A DNA stretch of 64,000 nucleotides from Terramyces sp. JEL0728 (GCA_027603945.1 JADIIU010000007.1:124001-188000), one strand, 5' to 3'. Shown: positions 19,270 through 31,477, counted from the first letter of the stretch. Notes: generated by a model not told the origin, from the letters alone. Numbers and translations are program-made.

Positions 19270-21598
19270 TTAATTAATATAGGAATATTGGTCCTTTTCT
19301 TCTGTCCTTTGGATAAACTGCTTTTCAATCAATCCTTCAATGCATTTCTTTATAAGCGGAATGGCAGGATGGAATCTGGCACTTGAATTTCTTATCACTT
19401 CGTCAACAAGAGCCAAATGTGACATTTGCTGATGGGATTTCATTACTCGCACAATGACTGCTTGGACAAAGAACCGTCTGTCTTCTTCTACGGCTTTCTT
19501 TGTGGTGTTTATATCCTCTTTTGCATCTGTAATTGCAATTGCAGGCATTTTTAATTTCAGTCGTTTGCTAATATTAGAAAACGGTTACTTTGTAAAGTTA
19601 AAGTTGATTTTGTATTGCGAGTCTTCTAAAAGTAGGATTTCAAGATCAAGAAATGCTTGCAGTAACTTTTGAATTTCTGCTGGCTTGAAGTTGGTAGTTT
19701 CTTGTAATTCCTGAATGGAATAGCCATTCGCTGTATTGAACGGCAATATAACCATCAATTGGCGCAGCGAGAGACTTAGCTCGTACTTTTTGTCATAGTG
19801 GTTCATTTTGATTTCTCCTCTGGAAAAATGGTGATTCCAAACCAATTTTCTTCCAACTCGCGAAGACGGATTTACATAGAAAGAGTTGAATTCTTGGATG
19901 CGGCTTTCGATCTATGTTAAACGGTTGCTACTTCAATTGGCAATCTGTAGCCATCGAAAGTATCTGCAGGAATTGGCCAAGATCCGGTTGTAAGAACAAG
20001 AACATGGAAATCGTTTTCACTGTGCACTTTCTTGAATTCGACATTGATTTCATCGCTTAAAGTAACGTCAGTAAACATTCTTTGCATTTTACTGGTAAAT
20101 TCAAACCCGCAAGCTTCTTTCAGCTTTGAAATCATGGATAATTCAATGTCATTTGAAGTAGAAGTGTTGTACAGCAAACGCTTGGCAAGTGAGCGCATGT
20201 AAAACTTTTGGAACAAGTCTTTTTCATCTATGTATACGAATAATTTAGTTAACTTGAACAACTTTGCTTCTAATTCTTGTTCCGACAAGTGTACTTTCGA
20301 TGATTTCTTTAGCATATGGTCAAAGTATTTAGAGATGATTTCTGGAAAGTGGATATTTGGAGCTGCATTTGAGCTGTTTATCAAGAATCTAAACGCCTTT
20401 GTTATTTCAAATTACCTTATCCATAGCAGCTTCAAACTCGTGCTCGCCTTGAAAAGAATGCTGTACAAAACGTAAAAATTTAGCGTGGAAGGTTAGAATT
20501 TGGTCCAAGAATGCAAATGGATCTTTGGAGTTGTCGTGTGTGAAATCCACCAGTACTTTTGTAATATGCGCTTCAAATACTTCCACGGGCACTCTGATTC
20601 CATCTGGGATTTTTGAAACTATTCTGTATGCCAACAATGATTTGGTTTCGTCCTCGCTCTGAATCATTAAAGTAAACTCGTCCAAAATTCTTTGGAAATG
20701 GTTGATGATGTAGCCTTCCTTGAACGCATCCAAGACCTGTGGTTAGCACAGAGCACCTTTTCAAACGAAGACTCGTGAAGGTACCTCCCGCTTCTACGAG
20801 ATTCCTCATCGAATCTGCCCAAGGCACGTTCAATAAACAAAGATATATCCAAGCTCTGGATTAGATTTGTTGATTCCGCAGAATAATATGAAACGGCACT
20901 CTTCAAGTATACTTCTTCAAACTCCTGCATGTACAATGCAATTGGTGTGTCCGAGTGCTTATTTATTTCAACTACAGTTAGCCTTACTTACTAAATGAAT
21001 TGATGCAAGATTTGACCACTCGGTCATTGATTTCGCTCCCGTTTCTGTTTTCTTGAATCTGGTACAGAATTTTGTCCACCAACAAGTTGGAATGATTCAG
21101 GTTTAGCTCGACGAGTATTTTTGCTTGCCAAATAATATGTGCATGCTAATATTACAAAGAAATACTGCTAGGATTGGCAGTCTAAGCAATTGCTCTGTAA
21201 GTGTGTTTTTATATGGATTTGACTTGTGCAATAGCTGCTTATTCAAATAATCACATGCTCTATCCATATGTATAGCTGCAGCATTGTACTTTTCCCACTG
21301 TTCGGAATATCCTTCCAGCAGATTTTTTGAGTTATCGATAATCTGGTCAAATTGTACATACCTTTTTGACGCCAACAGCATGCTCCGTTAAAAACTCTAC
21401 TATTGCTTTCAATAACATTTCCGATCTTGGTTCTGGTAATGAAGTGCAGCAATCAAAAGTCATTTGGTACAAAGCTATTGCGTTTACTTGACTGTTGTAT
21501 AGAAACAGGGAGAGCAGCTCTATCCGAAAGTTTTCAAACAGCTCTTCAAAATTAATGGTCTTTCATCAACTGAGAGCTACCTTTGGACGGAGCGTCAT
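19270..21598 (-). CDS. Cullin (CUL2/CUL5-like ubiquitin ligase scaffold)
   Basis: Nine exons with eight introns of 19-21 nt (the first at 21560-21580) give 722 residues. The N-terminus MTLRPKTINFEELF resembles the CUL2/CUL5 type. Mid-protein cullin repeats are followed by the cullin-homology domain: FYMRSLAKRLL, EACGFEFTSKMQRMFTD, VLVLTTGSWP. The C-terminal winged helix contains the neddylation site region (VRVMKSHQQMSH) and ends YSYIN. Cullins bridge substrate receptors and RBX1. In fungi CUL2/5-like members are unusual compared with CUL1, CUL3 and CUL4, so subfamily placement needs a tree. It ends 162 bp from the MBOAT gene and starts 14 bp from the GWT1 stop. Confidence 0.93.
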
Positions 21599-21612
21599 GA
21601 TTAAACTTTTTC

Positions 21613-22997
21613 TCAAAAACAAATTTCGCGAGTGTAAAATTTAAGTGTTATATTGGCTTTGTGCAAGCAAAGGGCGATGAATCCAACAACAAACATATAC
21701 ACGAGAACTATCGCTATCGCGGGGCCATCGGTAATCGACAGTGTGTCCACAGTCAGATTTACCAGCCCAGTGAATACGTTGGCAAGCAAGAATATGGCCA
21801 ATTGATTCCTATTTACGCTTGCAAAAATCACTGGTGTATGGTTAAATGGGGCAATAAATGTATCTATGATAAAAAATCCCGCCAAGAAACCCACACAAAC
21901 CCAGGATGACCACATTGTATAAGGAAGGTTGGCCATTCTTCGAGATACTTTCCAATCATTCGCAATAGAAATGTACAGTCCAATTGAAGTGCAGACGAGA
22001 TATTTGAAGATGACGAAAAATCGATTTCTTTGAAGTTTGTCGTCCCATGCAAGTGTCAACAGCTCTGAGCCAAGAGATGCCGCAATCAAAAAGATGGAAT
22101 AATAGCCTAGGTTAACTATGTGTTACCAAGCAAACTATAAATCCCTTCTCTATTCATGGAAATCAAATCGATCCTTGGACCGTGCAAAATGTAGTTCTCA
22201 AGACCATAGTTGCTCAATACATATTGATAACCTATGTGAGAGAGAAATTACCGCATATACATCCAAGTGCCACGAGTATAATTGGCATTTTAGGAATCAG
22301 AGCAGATTGAATCGACACGAGGATAGGTAACAGCGACAAAGTAACGAAAAAATTCCAATGCACTCCATACTCTGTGACATGTTCCTAATTAACCAGACCG
22401 TACTTGATAATCCAGCAATTTGGTGAAAACCGCCCTGCCAAATCCCAATACAAGACAGGGAATGAGCTGTTTCAGGGTCTTTATAAAATCACTTGATTGA
22501 TTATTGATTAGTTTTGGTCCTGCAACAATCCCAGACGAAAATATAAAGGCGCCCACTCCAACATCCATCAGCGAAGTTCCAAAGGTTTCTGTCTTTGCAA
22601 ATCTGCGGGGAAATACATGAAAATCTACCGCCAAGATTGCAGAAATAGTTAGCAATTGCAAATACCCTCTGAAAGCAACGATAAATGGCTCATGCCTTTG
22701 CGGTTTTGGAGGATTTGAACTTTGGGGTAATCTGACGTAAAATAACACTATTAATGAGAGCTGCGCTGTTATTATATACATTGTCCAGTGCGCAAATGTA
22801 GTTGAAAGGACAAATGGCACCACCAGAATGATAAATTCCGATGCATATTGCTTGAATCCTCTGAGTGGAAATGACCGGTAAAAAAGTTTGTTTAACAGAT
22901 ACGCATACAGAATTACTACTAGTATCAGCTGGATTTCATAGATGGTCGACCCTGTATGTCCGGTTACATGTCTTTCTTTTGCTTCCTTGCCTGACAT
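21613..22997 (-). CDS. GWT1: GPI-anchor inositol acyltransferase GWT1/PIG-W
   Basis: Four exons with introns at 22385-22403, 22232-22251 and 22107-22126 (19-20 nt) give 441 residues and about 12 membrane segments. The start [18 protein letters not shown] matches the family N-terminus (KxxHVxxxxGxT). Splicing restores the signature [16 protein letters not shown], the most conserved stretch of PIG-W, and later [17 protein letters not shown]1 adds palmitate to inositol of GlcN-PI in the ER, an early step of GPI-anchor synthesis. Upstream in-frame ATG at 23120 exists but would overlap the divergent SIW14-like gene and lacks conservation, so 22997 is preferred. Confidence 0.94.
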
Positions 22998-23025
22998 TTC
23001 TCCTCTACGTGTAACTTTTTCCCAA
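22998..23025. promoter_or_regulatory. 28-bp bidirectional start region (GWT1 / SIW14-like)
   Basis: Divergent start codons at 22997 and 23026 leave 28 bp, including ACACGTAG. Both starts agree with family N-termini or the first in-frame ATG. Confidence 0.6.
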
Positions 23026-23614
<589 letters not shown>

Positions 23615-23646
23615 TAGTATTATATCCGCAATTAAAAAGCATTATA

Positions 23647-25049
23647 TTAGTTTTCAAAGTCGTCAGAGTAACTTGAGCGATTATCATTAGCTATGCTCTC
23701 TGCTTTGCTTACTTGTAAACCATCTGGAGTCTTTCTATCTAGTATTTCAGATCTGGTTGCATAAAGCTCTAATTTTTCTATTGGAACGTCAATCATGTTT
23801 GGAGAAACTGATTTTGCCGAGACTGCCATGCTTGGTTTGAAAATGTTTGTTTTCTTTTCCTCCAAAGTTGGTGTATCCTTTGACTCGTTGATTACTTCTG
23901 GTTTAGCCAGCGATATAGTTACTACTGGGGTTCTTGTCTTTTCTATCTGCAATTCATCAATATCAACAATTTTTGAAAGCGGAACATGGCCTGGCTTGTA
24001 CTTTGATTTTGTAGGATGAAATTTTGAAGTCGATTTCAAAGATATTTTTGAAGTAACCGAAACAGAATCGTCGTCATTTCCAAGGTGTGCGACCAACAGA
24101 GGATTAACATTTCGTTCTCGTTCCTGGTATTAATTGAAAGTACGTGGAGACAATTGGTTAATCGAATTACTTCAGCTTTCGAGACATCTAATTCTTTGAT
24201 CAATTTGCTGATTTTGGTTTTTAACGCGATTACTTCTCGTAGTTTCATTTCTTCCCCCTTTTCCAATAATGTTTGAAGCGACTTGTTAGATTTGCAATAC
24301 CTCGATTTTTGCATAGCATTGTTTCAGTCCTGCTTCATGCTGCAAGGTCTTTTCGTTTTGAATAACTGCATCAGGGGATTCGTATTGCTTCAATCTAGCT
24401 TTCAAGTGTTGGGCTCTGACTTGAAGCCTGTGATATTCTTCTGCTTGTGAAATAGAGTTCTTTTCCAGCAACATCTGCTTTTCTAGTGACCTTTGTCGAT
24501 CGATCTACCTTAATTCAAAAACTACTCTTGTTACGCGCAATTCCTCATTCATTGCTTTAAATACTTTGGGGAAATCTCCCTGTTCCTTGTTTAGAGCCTG
24601 CAATCCTTTTTCCTGCCTTGCGTTCACGATTTTCAGCGTCTTCAGTTCCTGTTGTAACCTGTGAATTTGAAGTTTTTGTTCGTCGTTTACACTTATTAGT
24701 CTCGTTATTTCCATAAACGACGTACTGGCAATATTTGCATAATCTGGATGCTTTATCTTTTGCTTTGGTTTGACTTTTAGACTAATCTGCGAACAGGGCT
24801 TTGCTATTCTCGGCGGTTTAAAGTCTTCATCTCTTTTTAGTACTGGGACTCTAGTTTCTCCTGATTTAATAACGAATCACGTTTTACTCCTCCTTTCAGC
24901 GGGATATGCAGATCTTTATGGTTTCTATCCTCTTTAAAAGTAAAAGAGGTCAATATTGCGTTTGGTTCAGGCAATGGTGTGATAGATCTTGCTATGCTGA
25001 CTGGTCCTGACACTTCAGACCTCGGGATTTCTCCATTCAAAGTTTCCAT
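23647..25049 (-). CDS. Lebercilin-like ciliary coiled-coil protein
   Basis: Five exons with four introns of 19-21 nt (first at 24861-24880) give 440 residues. After a polar N-terminus of about 100 residues comes a coiled coil with the lebercilin-domain pattern: LQQELKTLKIVNARQEKGLQ followed by NEELRVTR, then long helical repeats (LKARLKQYESPDAV, KLIKELDVSKAEVIRL). The last 150 residues are low in structure, ending SSYSDDFEN. Lebercilin (LCA5) binds the intraflagellar transport machinery at the ciliary axoneme. Assignment rests on the RQEK-type block and coiled-coil layout, so lebercilin-like rather than orthologue is claimed. Confidence 0.72.
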
Positions 25050-25596
25050 CCCTCTGACGCGTTAAAAATCAATGCAGAATTTGTCCTTAACATTGACTAG
25101 ATCTGACTTTAGATCTAGTTTAATACAACCCCAAGTGATAGCGCAATCTCGGTCATTGGCATGGGTTTGAGAGTGAGTAATTTTAATATATCAAAGACTA
25201 GAGCGTTTCTGTTTTTAATTAGCTGATTTTAATATTGGACACAAATAGGGGCTTTATCAAGGAGCTTTTGATCTGCACACTGACGTTTTCTGATGTACAT
25301 GTCCGTTTCCTTCGATGCTAGTACCCTGGAAATATCAATGAAAGGGATCAGCCGAGGAAGATTGCATAACGGGATGTAGATAAATCTGAAGGACAGCAAT
25401 CTGGTTCTGGAGCTGAGACTAGCAAAAGATCAGCCGATTCCTTATTTTCTTTGTCGGTAAAATAATTTCTCCTTGGTTGCTTATAAGCTTGCACCATAGC
25501 TATCAAGAGAAACAAATCTGTATCAAGTAAAAATAAATTAGATATTTATTCCCTATAAACAGGTAAATCAAGTTATCCACAATTAAAAAGTCAAAT
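25050..25596. other. Intergenic region with a perfect short hairpin
   Basis: This 547-bp gap separates the lebercilin-like start from the homeodomain stop. It holds the inverted repeat at 25097-25118 and otherwise only short frames without conservation. Confidence 0.45.
25097..25118. repeat. Perfect inverted repeat, 8-bp arms, 6-nt loop
   Basis: CTAGATCT at 25097-25104 and its complement AGATCTAG at 25111-25118 flank GACTTT. It lies about 50 bp upstream of the lebercilin-like start codon and could be a protein-binding site or RNA hairpin; no function is shown. Confidence 0.6.
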
Positions 25597-26526
25597 TTAA
25601 GTATTCACCCACTTGAGGAAGCTTTGAGGGTCTGTAAAAGCTTCTGGGAATGAAGGATCGTTAGCCGTCGTTGGTGGGCTGTTGTAATAAGCGGGGGTTG
25701 GTTGAATTGGAGTAATTAAATTTTCCAAAAAGGTATCAGCAGAAACAGGCGTCTCATTGAACTCTGTCTTGATACCAATGTAATTTGGAGACTGCTTTGG
25801 AGCAACGGAATACTGAGTGTAGCAATCAGCTCCAAATTGAGTGTATTTAGGAGTTTCTAAATCATAATTTGTGGGGGATGGATAGCAGTATGTTGGGGTT
25901 TGTCTAAGCGGAGAGTTTCTGTTGTCATAGTACGATGGAAACGGAACTACAGTTAATAACAAATTACCTCCAAGCTGAATATCCAAGATTTGCTTGTATT
26001 CTTGAGGGAACCGTTGAACCAGGTCTGATCTTTTTCCAATAAACGATAAAGGAGGCGTTGGAACAGTATCAAAAACACTAGTTACAGGTTCTTGAGGCGG
26101 AGCGAATTTTGTATGTGCTTGAAATTTAGGAGCGGTATAAGCTAAATCAGGAGTGTCAGATAAAGCGATTCCAGAATCAGGACAGACAGGAGTAGTGATT
26201 GGAGTGATTTTGGAAAAGGTATCGTATGGCGAATGTGCTTCCCTTTCTTCAGCCTCTTCTTGATGGTCCGAAAAATCTTCTCTATTTTCAGGAGAGTCTG
26301 GAGAATAGCTGGCAGGCCGTTTTGCTTTTGCTCTTCTATTTTGAAACCAGATTTGGATGGATCGGGAGGTTTTGTTCAAGTCCCTAGCAAGCTCTTCCCT
26401 TAATTGTTTATTTGGCTTAATAATTCCTGATTCATAAATAGCAACTAATCTTTCGGAAGCTTCAGGTGAAAAACGGATTCGTGGTACCCTGCCGTTTGGT
26501 AAGCTGAGTCTTGCTGGGTTGTACAT
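25597..26526 (-). CDS. Homeodomain transcription factor
   Basis: A single exon of 309 residues. A homeodomain lies at about residues 14-73: RIRFSPEASERLVAIYES in helix 1, KQLREELARDL in helix 2 and the recognition helix SIQIWFQNRRAKAKR, with invariant W, F, N and R present. It is a typical 60-residue (non-TALE) domain, most like fungal PHO2-type factors. The remaining 230 residues are low-complexity, rich in Pro, Thr, Ser and Tyr, with an acidic stretch (EEAEEREA) just after the domain that may activate transcription. It is flanked by the two longest gene-free stretches of the window, fitting a more complexly regulated gene. Confidence 0.93.
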   Translation of the reverse strand: MYNPARLSLPNGRVPRIRFSPEASERLVAIYESGIIKPNKQLREELARDLNKTSRSIQIWFQNRRAKAKRPASYSPDSPENREDFSDHQEEAEEREAHSPYDTFSKITPITTPVCPDSGIALSDTPDLAYTAPKFQAHTKFAPPQEPVTSVFDTVPTPPLSFIGKRSDLVQRFPQEYKQILDIQLGGNLLLTVVPFPSYYDNRNSPLRQTPTYCYPSPTNYDLETPKYTQFGADCYTQYSVAPKQSPNYIGIKTEFNETPVSADTFLENLITPIQPTPAYYNSPPTTANDPSFPEAFTDPQSFLKWVNT

Positions 26527-27384
26527 CTACAGATATAAATTAAATTTTTTTGGGCGGAATTTCAACTCTTTTTATGTAAAGCAGCTGAGGGGTGGCTTTT
26601 CTGGTGGTTCATACACGAAAAACTGACAGGAGCTCCCTGTGTCAAAGCGCAAAATACTGGTGGAATTTCATAGTCAGCAGTCTGTTTTTCTCGCATAAAA
26701 TTTAATCTAGGAATCAGCTATGCTCTGATTTTCTTTTACTATCATTTTACAGCTTTCGGAAATCGATTGAGTATACGAGTGCCACACAAGATTTTGTGGC
26801 AACCTCAGAGAAAACTTTGGCTCTGCCAACGGTAATTGTTTTACCTTCGAGGGCTGCAGTACTACGCCGTCTATTCCTCATGGCTCTGAGACAAGTCACC
26901 AACTTGATTTATTCAACTTGTAGGTGACGAAATATAGAAAAAAGGAATAAATTATTGTGATACAATTGTGTTACGATCCCTCGAAAACGACAAAGCAGAC
27001 CTTTTTTGGCTGACCGACACAGCCCAAAGTTCATTATACCCCACTTTACCTGGCCCGCTAATAATGACTGTTTGGCAAAGGAAAATTCGTGGTGTCGACT
27101 GGACTCTGCTCTTGAACAGCGACTTGGCCAAGACCCCAGCGCACGCTGTTGTTCATACTGGAACATGGAACAGAACACATGGTAATACAAATTACCTTGT
27201 GCTCACTTTACGTGTCCGATGAATATCCGTAATCAATGGGTTAATCACAAACAAAACAAAAGTAGAGGAAAATATTGTGAATTCCAGTGCATTCAAAGGT
27301 GTCTTCCGCAACTTGGCGAGGGCAAGAATCAGCGAATACTTGACACCTTAACCAGCGGCTAAGAATGCTTTGCAAGTGTGAAAT
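26527..27384. promoter_or_regulatory. 858-bp gene-free region upstream of the homeodomain gene
   Basis: No frame here has protein-like composition or splice structure, although two overlapping frames of 80-93 codons exist on opposite strands around 26910-27220. The region is by far the longest noncoding stretch here. It includes a direct repeat CAACTTGATTTATTCAACTTG-like pair near 26899 and GC-richer sequence at 27040-27180. It probably holds the homeodomain promoter and may hold a noncoding RNA, which I could not identify. Confidence 0.4.
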
Positions 27385-28814
27385 TTATTGTGATAGCAGC
27401 TTTGCAATATCCAAGACAGTCTTGTCACGACCATACTGGCCCACTATTTGCATACCAATTGGCATACCGTTTTCGCTACCAGCATTCAGACTAATAGCAG
27501 GCAGTCCCGCCAAGCTTATAGGAACAGTAAATACATCGTTGATATACGGATTCCAGTCCTTGCTTTTGGTCAGTTCCAGGGTAGGAGCGATTGCCAAAGC
27601 ACTTGGCGTCAACAGCGCATCAACCTGGGGCGAATCTTTAAACGTTGCTCCTGTCAAAGGATTCGCCGCTTTAAATACCTTATCAAAGTCCTGTTGAACC
27701 TTGCTGCGTACTTTCTGTGCCGCAATGTAGAATTTTGACTTTTCCCTAACATCAGCAATAAGCCTACAATGACTTTAATACGAATGCACCAATCATTATT
27801 CTCTTTTTAACTTCATTTCCAAACCCAATAGTCCTGGTTTGAACAAGGGAATCTTCTGGATTTTTGCAGCCATATCTGATACCGTCATACTTTGCCAAAT
27901 TAGAATATGCTTCAGCAGGCGCTAGTATGTAGTATGCCGAGAGCGCCGCTTGAGTGGATGGAATAGAGACAGGCACTATGGTAGCTCCTTTCTTTTCCAA
28001 TCTCGAAAGCGTTTCGCTCCATACTTGGAGTACAGAATCGGATATTCCTTCAACGTGGTATTCTGCAGGAACGCCAATCCTTAATGTCTCTACTGGCACC
28101 GTTTCAGTGCTGTCTTTAAACTCTACGGTTGTAGGATCGAGAGCGTCTTTCCCTTTCAATACATCTAGCATTAGCCAATCGGTACCATATACATCAGATA
28201 ATAAACCCAATTCTCTTGATAATATTCCCACTGTATCTAAAGAATTTGCATAAGGCACCAATCCATATCTGGATATCCTCCCATATGAGGGTTTGAACCC
28301 GTATATACCACAATATGAAGCAGGCAATCGAACACTACCACCAGTGTCAGACCCAATAGCACTTGATTAGTCTCAAATTACACTTGGCAAAATCCAGCAG
28401 CTACAGCAGCAGCGCTTCCTCCTGAACTTCCTCCGCAAACTCTGGTATCGTCAATAGGATTTAATGCCGGACCAAAATTGCTGTTTGTGTTGAATGACCC
28501 CATTCCAAACTCATCCATATTTGTTTTTCCGATCATCAATGCTCCTTCTTGCTTCAATTTCCTAGCTACTGTAGACTCTATTGGCGATTGATAATCTATC
28601 ATTAAACCCACTTACTAGATAGCATTTTCGACCCACATGTTGTTTTCAAATCCAAAGTAGCGAAATTATCCTTGATTACAGTCGTTAAATCCGCTAATCT
28701 TCCTTTGTTTTTCCCAAGTTGATCAAGTAGTATTTGCGGATTAGTTTGTGAAATCAATGCGTTCAGTTTCTTGTTTTTTAATTGTATCTGTTGCTGCAGT
28801 TTTTCAGTTTTCAT
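27385..28814 (-). CDS. GATA: Mitochondrial glutamyl-tRNA(Gln) amidotransferase subunit A
   Basis: Four exons with introns of about 20 nt (28362-28381, 27746-27767 and one near 28610) give 455 residues of an amidase-signature enzyme. The first intron restores KMLSNYQSP, the second [16 protein letters not shown]. Catalytic Lys lies in the early K-x-N block ([10 protein letters not shown] region), and the Ser pair in [15 protein letters not shown] with the nucleophile in GSDTGGSVR. The C-terminal part has [11 protein letters not shown] and [10 protein letters not shown]. GatA (yeast HER2) hydrolyses glutamine and feeds ammonia to GatB for mitochondrial Gln-tRNA synthesis. The N-terminus ([16 protein letters not shown]) is basic and may serve import. 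Confidence 0.94.
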
Positions 28815-28997
28815 TTGGCGAAAAAATGAACTGTCATTCCCTCAGTGTAGAAATATATAGTGCTGCAATAATTTCGGTGTTAATTCGTATTCTACCACTT
28901 GCATGATACCCAGCTCAAAATTAACCAGTGCACCGTATTAAGTAGATTTTCCCATAGTGATGTGTTTTTCCGTTTCATCTTCATCTTTTTAAAAATC

Positions 28998-30533
28998 ATG
29001 GCATTTTCAAGTGCAGTAGTCCTGACAGATTTAAATGATTTCATATCACCTTCGCAGGCTTGTATAAAACCAGTTGATACACCAAAACCGACAACGGACA
29101 GTGCACAGGTATTTCTTGTATAATGTAGGTGAAAATTGACAGCGATGGGACATATTACCAAGTACAAATTGATGGGAGCGAACAGAAATTAGAGTCTGCA
29201 AGTATATCATTGAATGATTGCCTGGCATGCAGGTAGATTTTCTTAATCAAAGTGGGTGCATTACTTCTGCTGAAAGTGTATTGATTACTCAACAGAGCTA
29301 TGATGAATTTTACAAAATATTAAAACAAAATATGGAATTCAAGCAGAATGGACAATTGCAGGACGTTCAAATCATCTGCATGTCAATTTCTTCACAGTCG
29401 AGAGCGTCATTAGGTGCAAAGTTTGGGATGAACAGTCAAGAAATATGGCACAAGTTATCGCAATGCATGCTTAACCATTTTGGAGTGGATCATGTGTTTG
29501 ATGTTGACTTTGCCAGAGATTTAGCACTATTAGAAAGCGGAAAATCATTCGTATCAAGGTTCAAAAATCAAGGAGATCTGCCAATGCTAGCAAGTTCATG
29601 TCCTGGCTGGATTTGCTATGCAGAAAAGACTCATGGGACAATACTGAATTTAATCGACACTACGAAATCACCACAACAAATTATGGGGTCGCTGTTAAAA
29701 GATTATTTCGCACAGAAACTAGGCGTGGCTCCAAACAAGATATATCATGTATCTATTATGCCCTGCTATGACAAGAAACTGGAAGCTTCGAGACAGGATT
29801 TTTACAGCGATTTATACAGAACGAGAGACGTCGATTTGGTATTAGCAACCACAGAAGTAGAAACTGTGCTACAAAAGGAGCAGATAGATTTATCACTGGC
29901 ACAACTAATCCCCTACCATTCAATGTACTCTAGATTTAACATAGGTTTACTAAATCTGATGGTGCTCATCTACGCAAGACAGAGGGCTCAAGTTCTGGCG
30001 GATACTTGTCATACATAATGCGGTATGCTGTATATTCTCTATACAATATAAACATCTCTCCGTCTGATGTGGAAAATGGAGCGAATGGAATCTCAGTCAT
30101 TCCAGGCAGAAACTCTGATTTCACTGAAGTATTCTACACCCCTCCTAACCACAGCGAACCTGCTCTTAGATTTGCATATGCTTATGGTTTTCGAAATATC
30201 CAAAACCTAGTGCGCAAAGTAAAGACAAAGTCTAAGCGCACAACCACCAAATATGATTTTGTAGAAGTTATGGCATGTCCTTCAGGATGTATTAATGGCG
30301 GTGGGCAACTGAAGAATGAAACAGTTCCTGCAAAAGAATGGATTGCTGCCCAAGAGCAAGTGTATCAACAAGACAAGGACCAGCTAATGACTGCACCTGA
30401 ACAAAGCCCGGTTGCACATTTATATCAAGAATGGTTAGGAGGTGAGGGAACTCCCAAAGCCCAGCATATGCTCCATACCGCATACCACGCTGTAGAAAAC
30501 AATTTTCAATCTGGTCTGGCTGTCAAATGGTAA
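28998..30533 (+). CDS. NAR1: Cytosolic Fe-S assembly factor NAR1
   Basis: Exons 28998..29108, 29129..29232, 29253..29924 and 29945..30533 give 491 residues with a [FeFe]-hydrogenase-like fold. The N-terminal cluster ligands are in SQACIKP and CLACSGCITSAE (restored by intron 2). The H-cluster-like cysteines appear in SSCPGW, IMPCYDKK and MACPSGCINGGG. Intron 3 converts a frame end into YHSMFTKSDGAH plus TEGSSSGGYLSY, the conserved NAR1 block. NAR1 (NARFL/CIAO3) passes Fe-S clusters to the CIA targeting complex and has no hydrogenase activity. The C-terminus ends AVKW, like the tryptophan-terminated CIA targeting peptide. Confidence 0.96.
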
Positions 30534-30672
30534 ATAGCCCAATATATACTTTCTTGAGTTTCCATTATTCCCCAGTTGGAAACTTACCAAGTTGTTTTAT
30601 CGTAGTTTCCGCCTTTGTGTTAAATATTGGGGGGTTTCTTTGTCCTGATTTGGGGTGGCATAAGTTTTGAGC

Positions 30673-30714
30673 TATAAAAAAACAATTTTTGTTTCGCCCG
30701 CAAGCGATATAAAA
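30673..30714 (+). promoter_or_regulatory. Tandem TATA-like elements upstream of the cyclin gene
   Basis: TATAAAAA at 30673-30680 and TATAAAA at 30708-30714 lie 92 and 57 bp before the cyclin start codon. Position and sequence fit core promoter elements. Confidence 0.45.
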
Positions 30715-30764
30715 CTCCAGCCTTGCTTGTTTTCCTTTACATTTTGCATTAATTCACATTCGCT

Positions 30765-31433
30765 ATGGCACCTGCAAAGTTACTTTCAACCCAGAAAACA
30801 AAAGAAGCTCAGCAGTACTTTAACATGAGGAGAAATGCAGACATCAAATTTTCAAAGACGATATTCAGCAGCAGCACGATGCCTCCGCATTTCATACAAT
30901 TCCTCTCTACATTTATATATGCGCTTTGGCATGACCAAAGCTTTACATACCTTACAAATTACCCGACACATGGATTGCTTGAATTCCAGAAATTTATTGT
31001 AGATTTATTAGGCAGAATCAAAATCAGCTTTTCTGTTATTATTTTAGCTCTGAAATACATCCATAGAATTAAATGTAGATGCCCTCACATCCAAGGCAAG
31101 CCCGGAAGCGAGTACAGGTTATTCGTTTGCACCTTAATTCTATCAATGAAGTATTTGGCTGATAACGTATATCCTAACCGTGCATGGCACTCGCTGTCGA
31201 AAATACCGTTGATCGAGATTAACTTGGCAGAAATTGAATTTATGGTGCAACTAGGATATGATTTGCATGTTACCGAACAGAAATACTTTGGATGGCTGAT
31301 TGTTGTAGATGATGCATTCCAGAAATACAGAAGTATGCTCAGCATAAAGTCGGGGCAGTGCTTAACTCCACCGTTAGACTCGCCAGTTCTCGCTTCTTCA
31401 AATGAACTAAAGCTGTTTGGCAAAATACGTTAA
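30765..31433 (+). CDS. PHO80/PCL-type cyclin
   Basis: A single exon of 222 residues. Residues 45-180 form a cyclin box with the pattern of fungal PHO80/Pcl cyclins: ILALKYIHRIK (helix 2), SEYRLFVCTLILSMKYLADN (helix 3), WHSLSKIPLIEINLAEIEFM and LGYDLHV (helices 4-5). Such cyclins activate PHO85-type CDKs in nutrient and morphogenesis control. The tail past residue 195 is short and Ser/Pro-rich. It is preceded by TATA-like elements and converges on HEL2 with 44 bp between stops. Confidence 0.9.
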   Translation: MAPAKLLSTQKTKEAQQYFNMRRNADIKFSKTIFSSSTMPPHFIQFLSTFIYALWHDQSFTYLTNYPTHGLLEFQKFIVDLLGRIKISFSVIILALKYIHRIKCRCPHIQGKPGSEYRLFVCTLILSMKYLADNVYPNRAWHSLSKIPLIEINLAEIEFMVQLGYDLHVTEQKYFGWLIVVDDAFQKYRSMLSIKSGQCLTPPLDSPVLASSNELKLFGKIR

Positions 31434-31477
31434 TAAATTGTACTAATTAAAATTGACATCATACACGGAAAGTTTAT

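Noticed and set aside
27046..27062. ACTTTACCTGGC resembling the 5' end of U1 snRNA
   Set aside because: An extra T breaks the ACTTACCTG core and no U1 stem-loops or Sm site follow.
26909..27222. Overlapping frames of 84-93 codons on both strands
   Set aside because: No ATG-started frame with protein-like composition, no splice pattern and no known motif; more likely chance frames.
31085..31423. Minus-strand frame of 112 codons across the cyclin gene
   Set aside because: Shadow of the PHO80-like cyclin; it has no domain and begins within it.
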